DNA of 64,000 nucleotides from Gordionus sp. m RMFG-2023 (Eukaryota > Nematomorpha > Gordioida > Chordodea > Parachordodidae): positions 23,413,561 to 23,477,560 of the forward strand of contig NC_088775.1 of the NCBI RefSeq assembly GCF_954871325.1, written 5' to 3'. How positions within the stretch are numbered: position 1 is the stretch's first letter; each line of letters starts with the position of its first letter. This document shows positions 11,590-23,575 of this stretch, one piece after another. The notes under the pieces are model-generated. The model searched no databases. It worked only from the letters and a program-made list of their open reading frames with translations, and had not been told where the DNA came from. A program made the translations under genes and the position numbers.

Positions 11590-11665
11590 TACGTACCGAT
11601 GACATGACGTAGCGATGACATGACGTAGCGATGACATGACATCACGATGACGTAACGAGGACATC
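11590..11665. repeat. 16-bp tandem repeat (cgatgacatgacgtag)
   Basis: Three to four copies of 'cgatgacatgacgtag' lie in line and decay rightwards into 'cgatgacgtaacgag'. Each unit holds a TGACGT core. The GC content is well above its surroundings. Confidence 0.8.
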
Positions 11666-11764
11666 GGAAAATTATAATATAGATGATACATTGTAGTATT
11701 TCTAAATGATCCGATTTAGGTCGATTTTTAAAAACGACCGGATTGAGATTTTAGCTAAAATAAT

Positions 11765-12260
11765 ATTATGTAGGTTTCTAGAATACCAACTAGTGGTGGT
11801 GAGACAATAATATATAAAATCTTAATTGTTTTCATCATATCACACTGGTCCTTATTTTATAGTTACAAATTTCATTTATAATATAACATCCTTGCCATGT
11901 AAATAACTCGAGGTTTCAATATATAGGCATAATTATTTCTCTAAAGATTTTTAGTGTTTCTGTTTTATCAATTTATATAACATAATAAATTCTGATAAGA
12001 GTTTACATAGTGAGTGTCATGGCTATGACTCAAATTAACCAGCACCTATTTATGTGTCTATGTAATTTAAGATTTCCCACTCATGCTGCTGAGAGCATTT
12101 GATTGCATAATTTAGTTGAGCAATAATGATTAACTGTCTAGTCGTTTATACATCATTAAAAATGAAAGATAATCTTTTAGAAATAATATCACAATAATAT
12201 TTTAGATTACTTATCTAGCTTCATAATGTCATCTAAGTCTAACCACCATATAGTCGATCT
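11765..12260 (+). repeat. Family X copy with the empty hAT site
   Basis: The segment is colinear with 3900-4142 joined to 7461-7720. At 12001-12025 it reads 'gtttacatagtgagtgtcat', with a single ATAGTGAG where the other copy has ATCGTGAG, the 3.3-kb hAT, and ATCGTGAG again. It therefore serves as a paralogous unoccupied site. Confidence 0.85.
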
Positions 12261-12379
12261 CGAAAATGATAGATATTGCCTCAAGGTAGCACCTATCAAA
12301 TTTGTATTTTGCCTATTTTTCATTTGGATATACCAAATTTATTTATAATATATATTTGAAAAATCGTGATTATTATAAT

Positions 12380-12541
12380 GCTTCTATGGCTTAATCGGCA
12401 AGAGCGTCGTTTACCAATCTGATGGTTCTGGGTTTGAATCCAAACAAAGATCATGTCTTATTTCTTATTCCAACTTGGTGATTTCGTCCTTTGGGGATGA
12501 TATATAGGAGGCCGGACTCGACCACGTGATTCCGTTATAAT
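12380..12541 (+). ncRNA. tRNA-derived SINE-like sequence
   Basis: The head carries a Pol III A box (TGGCTTAATCGG, 12387-12398) and B box (GGTTTGAATCC, 12431-12441) at tRNA spacing. The anticodon stem does not pair and the acceptor stem is absent, so it is not a working tRNA gene. It is followed by a tRNA-unrelated body with 'tttggggatgatatatagga' and 'ccacgtgattccg', typical of invertebrate SINE bodies. Only one copy was noticed in this window. Confidence 0.6.
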
Positions 12542-12954
12542 ATATGTTAAATAATAAGGTTAGTGTGAATTAGTTGGTTTTACACGACCCTGGTTTTTTG
12601 TTGAAAAAATGAATCAGAAACCTAACCAATGCACCAACTTCAAACCAACTTATAATATTTTTCTCAACTATATTTTTATGCATAAAGGACGAATATTTTA
12701 ATATTGGCATATAATAAATAATATTAGATTCCCTTTTTAAAAAAATTGTTCTCTTCTTATCTGAAAATTAAAAATTAGCTTTCATATTAATTAAATAATT
12801 GATATCGAATTCGAAATAATTAACTTCTAAGACCAGGAAAAATTTATAATAGGAATTTATTGATTTTTAGATATTTATAATTTATATGTCATCAGAAAAT
12901 GAGGGTAATATATGTTTATTTAATTAATAACTTTTGGGATCCGCCCTAAAGTTG

Positions 12955-13130
12955 TAAATATTGGCTAAGGCTCAGACCGGTTAGATAGGTAGGCTCAATA
13001 GTTTACATTAGTCACCTCAGGAGTTGGCTCTAGTTGTCTCAATAGTTGGCTAGACTTTGACTTTGAGCCGAAATGTATTTATTTGTTGTTTAACTCTAAT
13101 TCGCTAATGGATATTACAAAAAAAATAATT
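12955..13130 (+). repeat. GGCTC-rich inverted-repeat element fragment
   Basis: 'ggctaaggctcagaccgg', 'cctcaggagttggctc' and 'gactttgagccgaaatgtat' parallel the left end of the element at 62750-62830. Only the left-end part is present. Confidence 0.6.
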
Positions 13131-13439
13131 TCTTAATGTGTAGCCTAAAATTGCCTTCCCATCAAAATATAGTAACCTCATTACAAAATAAATGAATTAT
13201 GACTTTTATATATTTTATTTTAGTTACCAAAATTATTATGATCTTCTCAACATTATTATGTGCATGAACCTGGCTTGGGAATTTTTTTAATATTATATTA
13301 AGCATAATATTTAACATGGAATATTTATATGGGTCCCAGGTAAAAGTTAAAATATATTTTTACTTAAAAAATAGTATTCACTCTTAGTCTTAGGTTGGCC
13401 TTGGTCTGAAGTAGGATTGAGCGGAATTAAAAAGATTAG

Positions 13440-14112
13440 AAAATAGATATGGTTTTAGAGATTTACCTATCTCCAGGCTTGAGAAAAAAATTTGAAAATT
13501 ATTATGGATTGGCCAGGTTAGAGAAAAAATTTGTTAAAATTATTATGGGTGGGGGGTGGGGTTGGGCATAAAAAATATTTTTATAAATTATATTGGACTG
13601 GGCTTGGGGAAAAATTTTTCAAAACTATTATCAACTTGGACGCTTGGAAATTTTTTATTATTACCTATGAGTCACTCAGGCATTGACCTAAAACAAATTT
13701 TTTTCTAAGCCAAAACCAAGGCCCATGAAAATCTGATTTTGATTGTATTTTTAAATTCATAATGATTTTTAATATTTTATTCCAGTTCTCAACTACCAAA
13801 ATTATTATGATCTTAGGTTGGGCTTGGGGAAATTTTTTCAAAATTATTTTTTTAATATTAAATATTAGGCATAAATAGGGGATCAGTAATATTTTAACAA
13901 ATAATATTGATATGGGTATCAAGTAAAAGCTTTAAATTTATTTACTCAAAACATAGTATTTACATTTAGTTTTAATGAATTGGACCTAGCCTAAAGGGGA
14001 GGAAGGGGTTATAAAGAATAAAAATTGGATATTATTTTCAGTTAACAGGTAACAACTATCATAAAAGTAAGGAGTTCTCATTCTCCGTCATTTTTGATGG
14101 GATATCTACTAG
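13440..14112 (+). mobile_element. Helitron-like element with minisatellite
   Basis: The 3' end has a hairpin (14085-14100, arms ccgtca/tgatgg) and a CTAG terminus at 14109-14112 followed by T, like the end at 3669. The stretch 13680-14112 is colinear with 3240-3669. Upstream (13440-13660) are about four degenerate 40-50-bp units of the form 'ggcttggggaaaaatttttc...attattatgga', a minisatellite of the kind often found in Helitrons. No Rep/helicase frame is seen. Confidence 0.62.
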
Positions 14113-14265
14113 TAATTATATATGAATAAATAAAATAATTTAAATAAAATTATTACGACTTTTGATAGTTTTGAGGAAATTTTTACGGGTCATTAAATTA
14201 AAAAAGATAAAATATAGTGTAATCACTCATGATATTCTTTTAAACAAAACGATTGTGTATTTTTA

Positions 14266-14517
14266 TGTTATATTATAGGAATTAATAAATTAATATTATA
14301 TATTTTGGTTATTAAATAGAATATGTTTATTATGTAACGCACATTTATTTAACTTATTCAAATTATATTTTTATTTTAGTTACAATTTTATTTTTATATG
14401 TTAACCTTTTTAATATTATAGTCTAATTTTAGTTATATAAATAGTCGATTAAAAAAGAGAAAAGTTAATTAATAAAATATTTTTTACTTACTCTCACCAT
14501 AATCGTTATTCTCTTCA
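14266..14517 (+). repeat. 5' LTR of gypsy A
   Basis: This 252-bp repeat starts TGTTATATTATAGG and ends TCTCTTCA (TG...CA ends). It matches 19376-19635 along its length. Confidence 0.93.
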
Positions 14518-15374
14518 TGGTGTTCCGTTGGCAAAAAAAAACTCGCCACCACGTAAATTTTTTTTCCCTTCGCAATGTAAATATGAATAATAAAAAATTA
14601 TAAAACTAAACAAATATATTCTATATAAAGAAGGAAAAAAAAGGTAAAAATCATTTTAAAGTTATTTCCATTATGTTTTCTTTCAAACTCGTTAACATTC
14701 CCTGGGAAATCTCTGTTTATGATATACTATTTGAATTAACTTATAATTGTGATGTGCACTACTCAAGGATACTGGGTAGTGATGACGTCTTGTTTGAATT
14801 CGTTAACCTTTAGGAAATGATCAATTGTTTTGAACTACTTAAAGGGAATTTACGTATATAAGGATTCGGAGTTTATACAACTTCATTGTATTATTGTTAA
14901 AATATGATATGTTATAATTTCTAATATATACGAATTATTAATAAAATATGGATATAAAACCAGAATTAATATATAATATTCCAAAATTGGTTGGACCACT
15001 TACTGAGATTTACTTAGACAGAATATTAAGTTAATAATTTTTCGACCAGCACATTATCGGACTCTATTAAAATAAATACTTTGCTTAATAATTTATCAGA
15101 CGAGGTCTTTGACAATATTAAATCAATTTGTTCCGATACCGACAAATTAGATCTTAAAATAGTGACTAAAAAGTTAACTTAACTTACCTATTACCTGTAC
15201 AAGATAAAAACATTTTGATAAACAAATTTAACTTATTACAGCGGAACTCGAGTGAGAATTTCATGCAATGGTACATAAGAGTATCGAAACTACATAAAAA
15301 ATGTAATTTTTCGGACGACAGTAGATTAAAAGAAAAATTACGTACATCTACCTTAGGTGACAAAATAATATATT

Positions 15375-15424
15375 AATTTTGTAAAAATATTAATTTTGTA
15401 AAAATATTAATTTTGTAAAAATAT
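15375..15424 (+). repeat. 17-bp tandem repeat in gypsy A gag region
   Basis: Three direct copies of 'attaattttgtaaaaat' lie between the gag body and its Asn-rich tail. The repeat looks like slippage after insertion. Confidence 0.8.
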
Positions 15425-15442
15425 AATTTAACCTTAAATGAA

Positions 15443-15997
15443 ATGGTAGAGCTAGGAATTAAATTAGATAGTATTAATGATAAATCAGATGTTGATAACA
15501 TAAGTTATATGAATAACGATAAAAATTCTGATAAAGATAAAAACTTTAACAATAGTAGTAGAAATGACAATAATAATTATTTTAGATCTGATAATAATTT
15601 TAGAAATAATTATGATAATAGAAATAGAGATAGGAATTACAACAATAATTTTAGATATAATGATAGGAATTACGGTAATAATAATTCGAGATACCACGAT
15701 AATTATAACAACTATAACTACAATAACTATCGCTACAACAATAATAATCAATCTAATTATGGTAGAAATAATACATGGCATGATAATAATCAAAGAAAAC
15801 AGATCCAATACGGTGACGGAAATCGTAACAATTACCAATCTTATTACAACAATTCAAATAATTATAGAGGTAGTTACAATAATCAGAGAAAGCAAATACA
15901 ATATAACAACAACTCAAATAATTATAGAGATAGCGACAACAATAATAGAAAGCAAATACAATACAACAACAATGATTACAATATGAATATTGAATAA
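15443..15997 (+). pseudogene. Asn/Tyr/Arg-rich gag tail of gypsy A
   Basis: This 185-codon stretch is dominated by Asn, with Tyr, Arg and Asp in 'NNYNYNNYRYNNN'-like runs and repeated 'NNQRKQIQYN' blocks near its end. It occupies the place where gypsy elements usually have CCHC zinc knuckles, and none is visible here. A similar stretch occurs in the gypsy relic at 38.1-38.5 kb, so it is a family trait. RNA binding through Arg/Tyr/Asn-rich disorder is an inference. Long frames on the other strand and in the +1 frame over this low-complexity DNA are shadows. Confidence 0.75.
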
Positions 15998-18900
15998 ATT
16001 ATTGAAGAGAAAGTCGACTCTAAAAAGAACAAAGATGATAACGATTTTAATGTTAACAACTTATCTGGTGACATGCTCAATGACAAAGATAATTCATTTA
16101 TGACTACTTTAAAAGTGAACGATATTGTTACATGTATGCAAGTCGACACAGGCTCAAAACATGCGATTATACCTCATGGTCTGGCTAAAAAACTTGGTAT
16201 TAGAGATGTTAAGAAATCCGAGTTACAACTTACCGCTTACGGAAATTTAATCAAGATCATCGGCATCACTCAAGTTAAAGTGACTTATGAAGGTATCTCA
16301 AAGTATTTACAAGCGGTAGTCGTCGAATCAAGTAAAAATGCCTTGTTGGGACGTACATAGATCAATGCTTTCAAAAAAATTTTAAATAAATTTATAGCAA
16401 ATGTTGACACTAATTACGAAGATGGAATAAAAAAAATTGATTAAAGAGTGTGAATCCAAATTGACTAATGGGCCAATCAACAAAACAAGTGTCAAGTTAC
16501 ATTTAAGAAGACCAACCTTAAATTATATAGACGTATTCCTTATTCAAAAATTGATCTTGTTAGCAATGAACTTAAAAAATGGATACATGATAAAATTATT
16601 GAGCCGGTGAATGATGTCCGATGAGCAAGTCCTGTTACCGCTGTCTACAAAGATGATGCGAGTATTAGGCTTTGTGCTGATTTTAAGGACACTGTAAACC
16701 CAGCTCTAGGAGATTTCAGATACCCTCTACCACGAATCAATGATCTAATAGCTAAACTTTCAGAAGGAAAGAAATTTACGAAGATTGACTTTAAAAATGC
16801 TTTCTTACAGATCCCAATTGATAAAAGTTGCAGAAATATTTTAACCATATCTACGCACAAGGGATATTACCAATTTACTAGACTTCCTTTTGGGCTTAAA
16901 ACCTCATCTGCAATTTTTCAACAGATCATGGATCAAATCTTCGGTGACATGGATGACGTCATATTTTATATTGATGATTTACTTATAACTAGAAAAAACG
17001 ATGAAGCCCACCTTAACAACATAAAAAAGTGTTTGATAGAATATCATTGTTTGGGCTAATACCTAACTTCAATAAAAGTGTTTTCTTTAAAAACAAAATG
17101 AGATTCCTGGGTCATGATATTGACGCTAAGGGGATTCATGCTAATCACGACAAAATTGAAGCAATAATAAATATGCCAGAACCAAAATCAGCTGCTGAAT
17201 TATCAACATTTCTGGGAATGGCTGGCTACTATAGAAAATTTTTGAACAATTTTGCAGAAATAGCCGATCCTCTCTATAAGATTGTCAACAAATAAAAATG
17301 GGCTTGAAACCTAGAACCCTCTAAAAGTTCTAATGATCTTAAGAAGTTGATTAGTCTTCCACCTGATTTGACATATTTTTACCCTGAATTACCTATAGGG
17401 ATAGCCACTGACGCATCGAAATGGGGTTTAGGAGCTGTATTATTTCATACTGAAAAAGATGGTAAAGAAAAACCTATAGCTTTCGCGTCAAGAACTTTAT
17501 TAAAATCCAAAATGAACTATACCAATATTGAGCGTGAGGCTCTCGCTATTATGTTCGCTATAAGGAGGTTCCAGGAATACTTAATCGGCACGAAATTTAC
17601 AATTATTACTGACCATAAACCTCTAGTTCACATCTTTACCAAGGGTCTTAAGGATAATAGCACCATGTCCTTAAGACTCCATAAGTGGAATATAACATTA
17701 GGAGGATAAGATTTTAATATAAAGTATAAAGCCGGTAAATATAATGCTGTTCCTGATTGTCTCTCGAGATTACCACAAGAATGTCAGGATGAATCTGTTG
17801 AAAATATCACTATAATAAATGAATATGGGGATTTACCTATTAATTTTAATCAAATTCGTGATGAAACTTTGAAAGATATGGAATTAAAACAAGTCATGAA
17901 TAATATTAAAAACAACAGGCCTATAATGAATAATATTTATAAAAACATTGATTTGGAATTAAGTATAATTAAGGAGTGTCTTTACAAAAGCAACAGAATC
18001 ATAATTCCGTCTTCTATGATAAAAAATATACTACAGTCATTACATGAAGGTCACTTGGGAGCAGGAAAAATCAAATCCTTAGCCAAAGATTACATGTGGT
18101 GGCCTGGTATAAACAATGACATAGTAATGGAAGTGAAAAGTTGTGACGATTGTAACATATATCATGATAATCCTATAAAGATACAAAAATAATGGGTTTC
18201 GGCAACCAAATCTATGTGTATGCCTGTTAAAAATATTACGACTGATGTTACTTTAAAAGAAATTTTTAAAACTATTTCGCTATATGGAATACCTGAAACC
18301 ATAGTTACTGATAACGGCACTAACTTTACGAGTAACGATTTTGAAAAATTTTGTGTGCTCACATCTGCTTATGACCAGCAATCCAATGGCCAGGTAGAAC
18401 GCATGGTGAGAACGTTCAAAACACATATGAAAAGGAATATTAAAATTGACCTAGATATCGCACTTGGCAAGTTTTTATTTAATTACAGAAATACGCGTAA
18501 TGATACTACAGGAGTTACACCATCTCAGAGAATGTTTAATCGAGATATTATAATTAAATGGGACTTATTAAAACCGTTGGAGGAGAAGGAGAATAAAATA
18601 AACGTTACTTTACCACGAAATAGAACCTTTAACGTAGGAGTTTTGTTTGGTACAAAGTACAAGGTGATGATAAATGGTGCAAAGGTATGATCACACATAA
18701 AGAAAGTGACATGATGTTTCAAATTAAGATAGAGAGAGGTATTTTGAGGAGACATTTAGATCAAATAAGAATTAGAAACTGTTTTAACACACTTATTAAT
18801 TATGACTCTAAGAATTCTTTTAAGGAGGGAAGTGTGGACAAAAAATATAAAAATTACTGATAATAACGATATAACACCTATTTCTAGACCTGTGCGAATT

Positions 18901-19375
18901 AAACAAAAACCTGTTTATTTAAAAGAGTACATAACTTAAAATATAAAATCAGTATTAAAATGCGTAAAGTAAATTAAATATTAAAACGCTTACACTAAAA
19001 CGCAAAAAATTAAAACGCTGACAATATTATACACAATCTTATTGATTTATCATTCTTCGTTTATTCTTATATCCAATTTGATGAATTATTATTTCTCATT
19101 ATTCGTAACTCACTGATGATAATAACAATTTTGAAAAATGATAATAATAACAACTGAGTTTGACAAGCAAACTATATGACAAAGTCACGATTATAAGGAC
19201 AACTTGCGATAAGTATATCAAGCTTACGATTTAAACAAACCAACGATTGGGACAAGCCAACGATTTCAATGACTTATGAAACAACTTGATGACCAAAACG
19301 ATAAACCACTTGGACAACAAACTCTCTATGACTTCTTAGATGAAATTATGGGAAGGTTTTTTAGAAGAGTGAGAA

Positions 19376-19635
19376 TGTTATATTATAGGAATTATTAAAT
19401 TAATATTATATATTTTGGTTATTTAATAGTATATGTTTATCATGTAACGCGCATTTATTACTTATTCAAATTATATTTTTATTTTAGTTACAATTTAATT
19501 TTTATATGTTAACCTTATTAATATTATAGTCTAATTTTAGTTTGTAAAAAATATATAAATAGTCGATTAAAAAAGAGAAAAGTTAGTTAATAAAATATTT
19601 TTTACTTACTCTCACCATAATCGTTATTCTCTTCA
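19376..19635 (+). repeat. 3' LTR of gypsy A
   Basis: This 260-bp repeat with TG...CA ends is followed by the TTTTA duplication. It is colinear with the 5' LTR, apart from scattered differences. Confidence 0.93.
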
Positions 19636-19640
19636 TTTTA

Positions 19641-20076
19641 TAAAGATAATTAGAAATATTAAAACAAATTGGGCAGATCTATGTACAAATGATTTTCTGA
19701 AATTTTATTTAATTCTTCTAAATTTATAATTGTTTAGCAATTTAAATTATATTATTCAATTGCTCACCATAACAAGTATAGTATTGTCTTAAATAATAGG
19801 GATATCTTATCTAACATATCTTGGTATTTTTATACCAATATAATGAGGTTCAAGAGAGACCGGAGTTCTCCTCTGAATTTTCCTTAAATATTAATTAACC
19901 ATAAAGATATGTAAATGAAAAAATATAAAATATTTTAAAAAATATGCTTAGTCTATTTTTTATGGATAAAAATAACCACGGTCTCCTGTATTAGATTTTT
20001 ATATTGAAACAATATAAGTTTTATATGATTAGATTCATTTCTGCTTACAGATATTCCACACCTAGCCCCCCATAAT
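19641..20076. other. AT-rich sequence, no gene seen
   Basis: This is a spacer between the gypsy fossil and a foldback element. No coding or RNA signal was found. Confidence 0.45.
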
Positions 20077-20875
20077 AACAAATTAAATTTTCAGAAAATT
20101 TATAAAAATTATTAAATTAAATTGAAATGTGATGTGAGGTCTAACTAAATATAAATTTCATTTTTTTAAATTTTTTGATTTTTGAATACTTTTTATTATT
20201 ATTTATAAAAAAACAAGGAGAAGTTGGTGCCAGCTAAAAATAATTTACAATAAGAAAGTTTCATAAAAGTATATTTAAACATTACACCATAATCTTTAAT
20301 TCGAAATTGTATATTTCCTTTATTGTCCAAACAAGTGGAATAATAAGAATTTCCAACAAAAATTGTATTTCACAAATATAAATTAAGAACAAAAAATACA
20401 TTATCTATCTTTTATTCAAAATCAATTAATAAAATGTCCATAAATGTCAATTATGTATCAACAGATACAACAGAAAGGGAAAAAAAATTATTATTAAAGT
20501 AAAGGGTAGATGGGGGAGGGGGTGGTATTGAATAAATCAAAGTTTAACTAAATCCTTTTTTATAATTTAAGTAAAATAATATATAAAAATAAATTAAATA
20601 ATTATAATATAGATTTTTTTTTAGACAAAAAGATAGGCCCATTTTTATAAAATAATTACTTCCCATGTCAAAATTTCCTCTCCCCCCCTCTTTACTTTAA
20701 TAATAATTTTATTTTCCTATTGTATGATTATTTTTAGCTACCACCTTGTTTTTTTATAAATAATAGTAAGAAGTATATAAAAATAAAAAAAATAATACAA
20801 TATTTTTATAATTAGACTTCACATCACATTTCAATTTAATTTAATTTATAAATTTTCTCAAAATAAATTTTTAGA
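20077..20875. mobile_element. Foldback (long inverted repeat) element
   Basis: The left arm (about 20080-20230) and right arm (about 20720-20875) are inverted copies: 'aaattgaaatgtgatgtgag' near 20119 pairs with its complement near 20820. A second inner pair matches 20460-20525 with 20680-20740 ('attattattaaagtaaag'). The structure suggests a nonautonomous foldback or MITE-like element. Terminal sequence and target duplication were not identified. Confidence 0.6.
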
Positions 20876-21849
20876 TAATGAGTATATGTAAGATACAAGT
20901 CTGTTTGGATTAGATTTGGTATCACAATTACAGTCAACACAATATTCAGAACCATCGTTTTACCATTCTTCTACATCGTTAGATATAAAGGGGAATTTTG
21001 TTGAGATCCCACCAAGATGCATAAAAAAATGTATTCATTGTTCAAAAAAGTACAGAAGTAGAACTTACACAAGTAAAATTTTATTCCTATAAATTATATT
21101 TTTTCTAAATTTTAATTTTAGCTAATTTAAAAGACACTTGGGATTATTGCATCCTAATTTAATATCAGAAACATCTACTGTCACAACCCCTGATGTGATG
21201 CCGGAAATAAGAAAACCCTTAATTCATGAAAATTTAAAATTAAATATGCTGATATTAAGATATCTTATCTTTATTATTTCTTTTAGAACAATAGAACATG
21301 ACAGTTTCAAGGAAATGATACATTAATGAAATAAAGGCTTTAAAATATGGACTAAACAAACAATGGAAAAAATTAGAAACAATATATGAATCAGCCAAAC
21401 AAATAATCATTGTAAAATTAAATTATGTGTAAATTAGCAATCACTACAGATTGCTGGTCTAGTCCAAGTAGGGAATGGACATTAACGAATATATTGCTAA
21501 CCATTGTTTCTTTTGAGCCTGAACAGCAAATTTCAGATTTGCTAATTAATTGTTTTGATGAGTTTGAAATTACGGCAAAGATATTAGTAATTACTCATGA
21601 CAATGCAAAAAAATGTGTTTAGCGGTGTTAATATTTTGAAAGAGGAGTTCAAACTTTTATACAAAACAGACTTGTACAACCATTGTTGTCTAGCCCAAGT
21701 AATAAATTTAATTGTATAAGTAGGACTAGGGTTTTTATCAAATAAATTGGAAATAATTCATAACCTAGTCAACAAGCTTCTTACCTCGCCAAAATTAATA
21801 GAAGAGTGATCTCATGCTTATTCGACCCAGCCAAGCAATTTAACCACAT

Positions 21850-22510
21850 TAAATAAGGGTCTTATTATATTTTAATAAATTTTGCTCGGTATTTAGCAAA
21901 TTAGGTTGGTATTTATAAACTATACGTTGACTTGGCAGTATCTATTAGTAACCTATATAGTCTTATGATTTAGTCGTTTACATTATCCTCTTTAAGATTA
22001 TTGATTTGGTTACCTTATTAGCCAATTCTATAAAACATTGAATAGTAGCACAACGTTATATTAGTTTAATGACTTTTTGTCAATGTAGGTTGCTAAGAAT
22101 TATATCGCCCTGTGTGGTTTTTGAAAATTATAAATTGAGGTAAACCTTTTTTTATCACTTGTAATTCTTTAGACAAAATTTTTTTTTCATATTCTCAATC
22201 GAAAATATTTAATACAGTAATAAATGGATAAATTTTGTATTAAAAAATATTATATTTAGAAATGTCTTGCATTGTTCTACTTTTATTATTTGTACATAAT
22301 AAATAACAAAGGATGAAATTCAGAATAATTGGTCAGAGTTTGCAAATTTCAATTAAAAAAGTATAATATATTAATATAAACTCGGCCGAATGCCGGAAAG
22401 CGAGCTGAAAGCCCGCAAAATGTGAAGTATGGGTAGGCGAAGCCCTCCATAAAATTTTTTTTAGTTGAACCCCCTGAGATTGTAAAGGCTAGTGATGTCC
22501 CTTCATTTTA
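21850..22510 (+). repeat. Family X copy, right part
   Basis: Colinear with 7720-8318: shared blocks include 'gacttttttgtcaatgta'-like DNA near 22070, 'gccgaatgccggaaagcg' near 22384 and 'gattgtaaaggctagtgatg' near 22475. It ends with the same GGCTAGYGAYG terminus. Confidence 0.75.
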
Positions 22511-22593
22511 ATGTAGCAATGTTTTATGCATTCTTATAATCATAATTCTCTAAAAGTAATTTATTATTCTTAAGTTGCCGCTAAGTCAGTGGC

Positions 22594-23289
22594 GTCACTA
22601 GTGGGATGGGTGCAGGGGCTCGATCCTCCTGAAAAATTTGAATAGCCCCCTGAAGCAAAAATTTTTTTTAATAGTTAATTAATATCCTCTTGAACTAAAA
22701 ATAAATTTTTTGATTGCCCACTGAATGATTTCTTTTATAATTCTATTGAGTAATATATAGATTTAATTTTATAATTTAAAAATTAATAAGTCTATCTAAA
22801 TTATTCTTAAATGACTATTTTAATTATTAAATTAGATTAATATATATAAATAATTTTTTCACTATGTCAGCTTGCAATCAAATTCTGTGTTAAAAATAGA
22901 ATATTAATATCACTCACTAAATATTAATTTAGCATTAACAGTTGAAGTTTTATTGACTTTTATTATTTAACTTATTATATTACCCTAATTAAATAAATAT
23001 TAATTGAAAATTAACAAATTTAATATTGTAATTAGCCGAATTCAAAATTACTAATCAACTATATTATTGATATTTATATTTAATTACCATGCCTCTTCCT
23101 AAAATTATTTTCAAGGTCCAAATCCAAATAATTATAAGAGATTTATTTATAAAAAGTAAGTAAACATATAGTTTATAATTCTCTATTAGATATAATTGGC
23201 TATAAAATATTAGGTTAATTAAATACCACTTTTACAGACGTATTTGATATTATAATATATTACAGTTAATATTTTAATAAATTTTACTA
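22594..23289 (+). mobile_element. Probable MITE-like end (CAGTGGCGTCACTAG)
   Basis: The stretch starts 'cagtggcgtcactagtggg', a terminus typical of a widespread group of invertebrate DNA transposons, followed by G-rich then AT-rich sequence. The matching right end was not located, so the extent is uncertain. No coding frame was found. Confidence 0.4.
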
Positions 23290-23575
23290 ATAAATGCTTT
23301 TGATAAAAAATATAGGCAATAATTTGCTATGCTTTCAAATATTTAAAGCCATCTATTTATTTAGAAATAATATAAAAAATTTAACATCTTATTATTTATC
23401 CCAGAATGGATATAATAAATAATTAGATAACTTTTCTTCTCTTTTTTACGTGTTTTTAGGAAAGATATTTTTTTCTTATTTGAAAAATAGTTTTGAGTTA
23501 AATTTTTAATACTAGTATATTTTTGATATTACATTACAAACTACTATTACTTTAAGATATAATTTACCAACTTCC
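23290..23575 (+). repeat. Family X copy, left part
   Basis: Matches 3680-3925 in order, including 'ttttcttctc', 'acgtgtttttaggaaag', 'tatatttttgatatta' and 'caaactactatt'. It interrupts hAT element D. Confidence 0.75.

Larger units (their letters stand above)
14266..19635 (+). mobile_element. Ty3/gypsy retrotransposon fossil A, with both LTRs
   Basis: The element is complete in outline: LTRs at both ends, a 5-bp duplication TTTTA (14261-14265 and 19636-19640), a putative primer-binding site starting TGGTGTTCCG at 14518, and a purine-rich tract just before the 3' LTR. Parts in order are gag (about 14.95-16.0 kb, with an Asn/Tyr/Arg-rich tail), aspartic protease (16.07-16.36 kb, 'VDTGSKHAII'), reverse transcriptase (16.5-17.3 kb, 'FYIDDL'), RNase H (17.35-17.75 kb, 'ATDASKWGLGAVL') and integrase (17.87-18.95 kb, HHCC finger 'LHEGHLGAG...CDDC' and core 'VTDNGTNF'). 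It is broken, with roughly ten breaks. The exact target duplication and similar LTRs point to a moderately young insertion. Confidence 0.93.

Noticed and set aside
12380-12450. Functional tRNA gene
   Set aside because: A and B boxes are present, but the anticodon stem does not pair and the acceptor stem is missing, so it was called SINE-like instead.
13665-13922. 85-codon - strand frame with hydrophobic start
   Set aside because: It is within the Helitron-like repeat, and the colinear copy at 3.2-3.5 kb does not preserve it.
15485-15838. 117-codon Ile/Val-rich frame on the - strand, and a 140-codon Ile/Thr-rich frame at 15564-15986 on the + strand
   Set aside because: Both are shadows of the low-complexity AAT/TAT repeats that encode the Asn/Tyr-rich gag tail; they have no family features.
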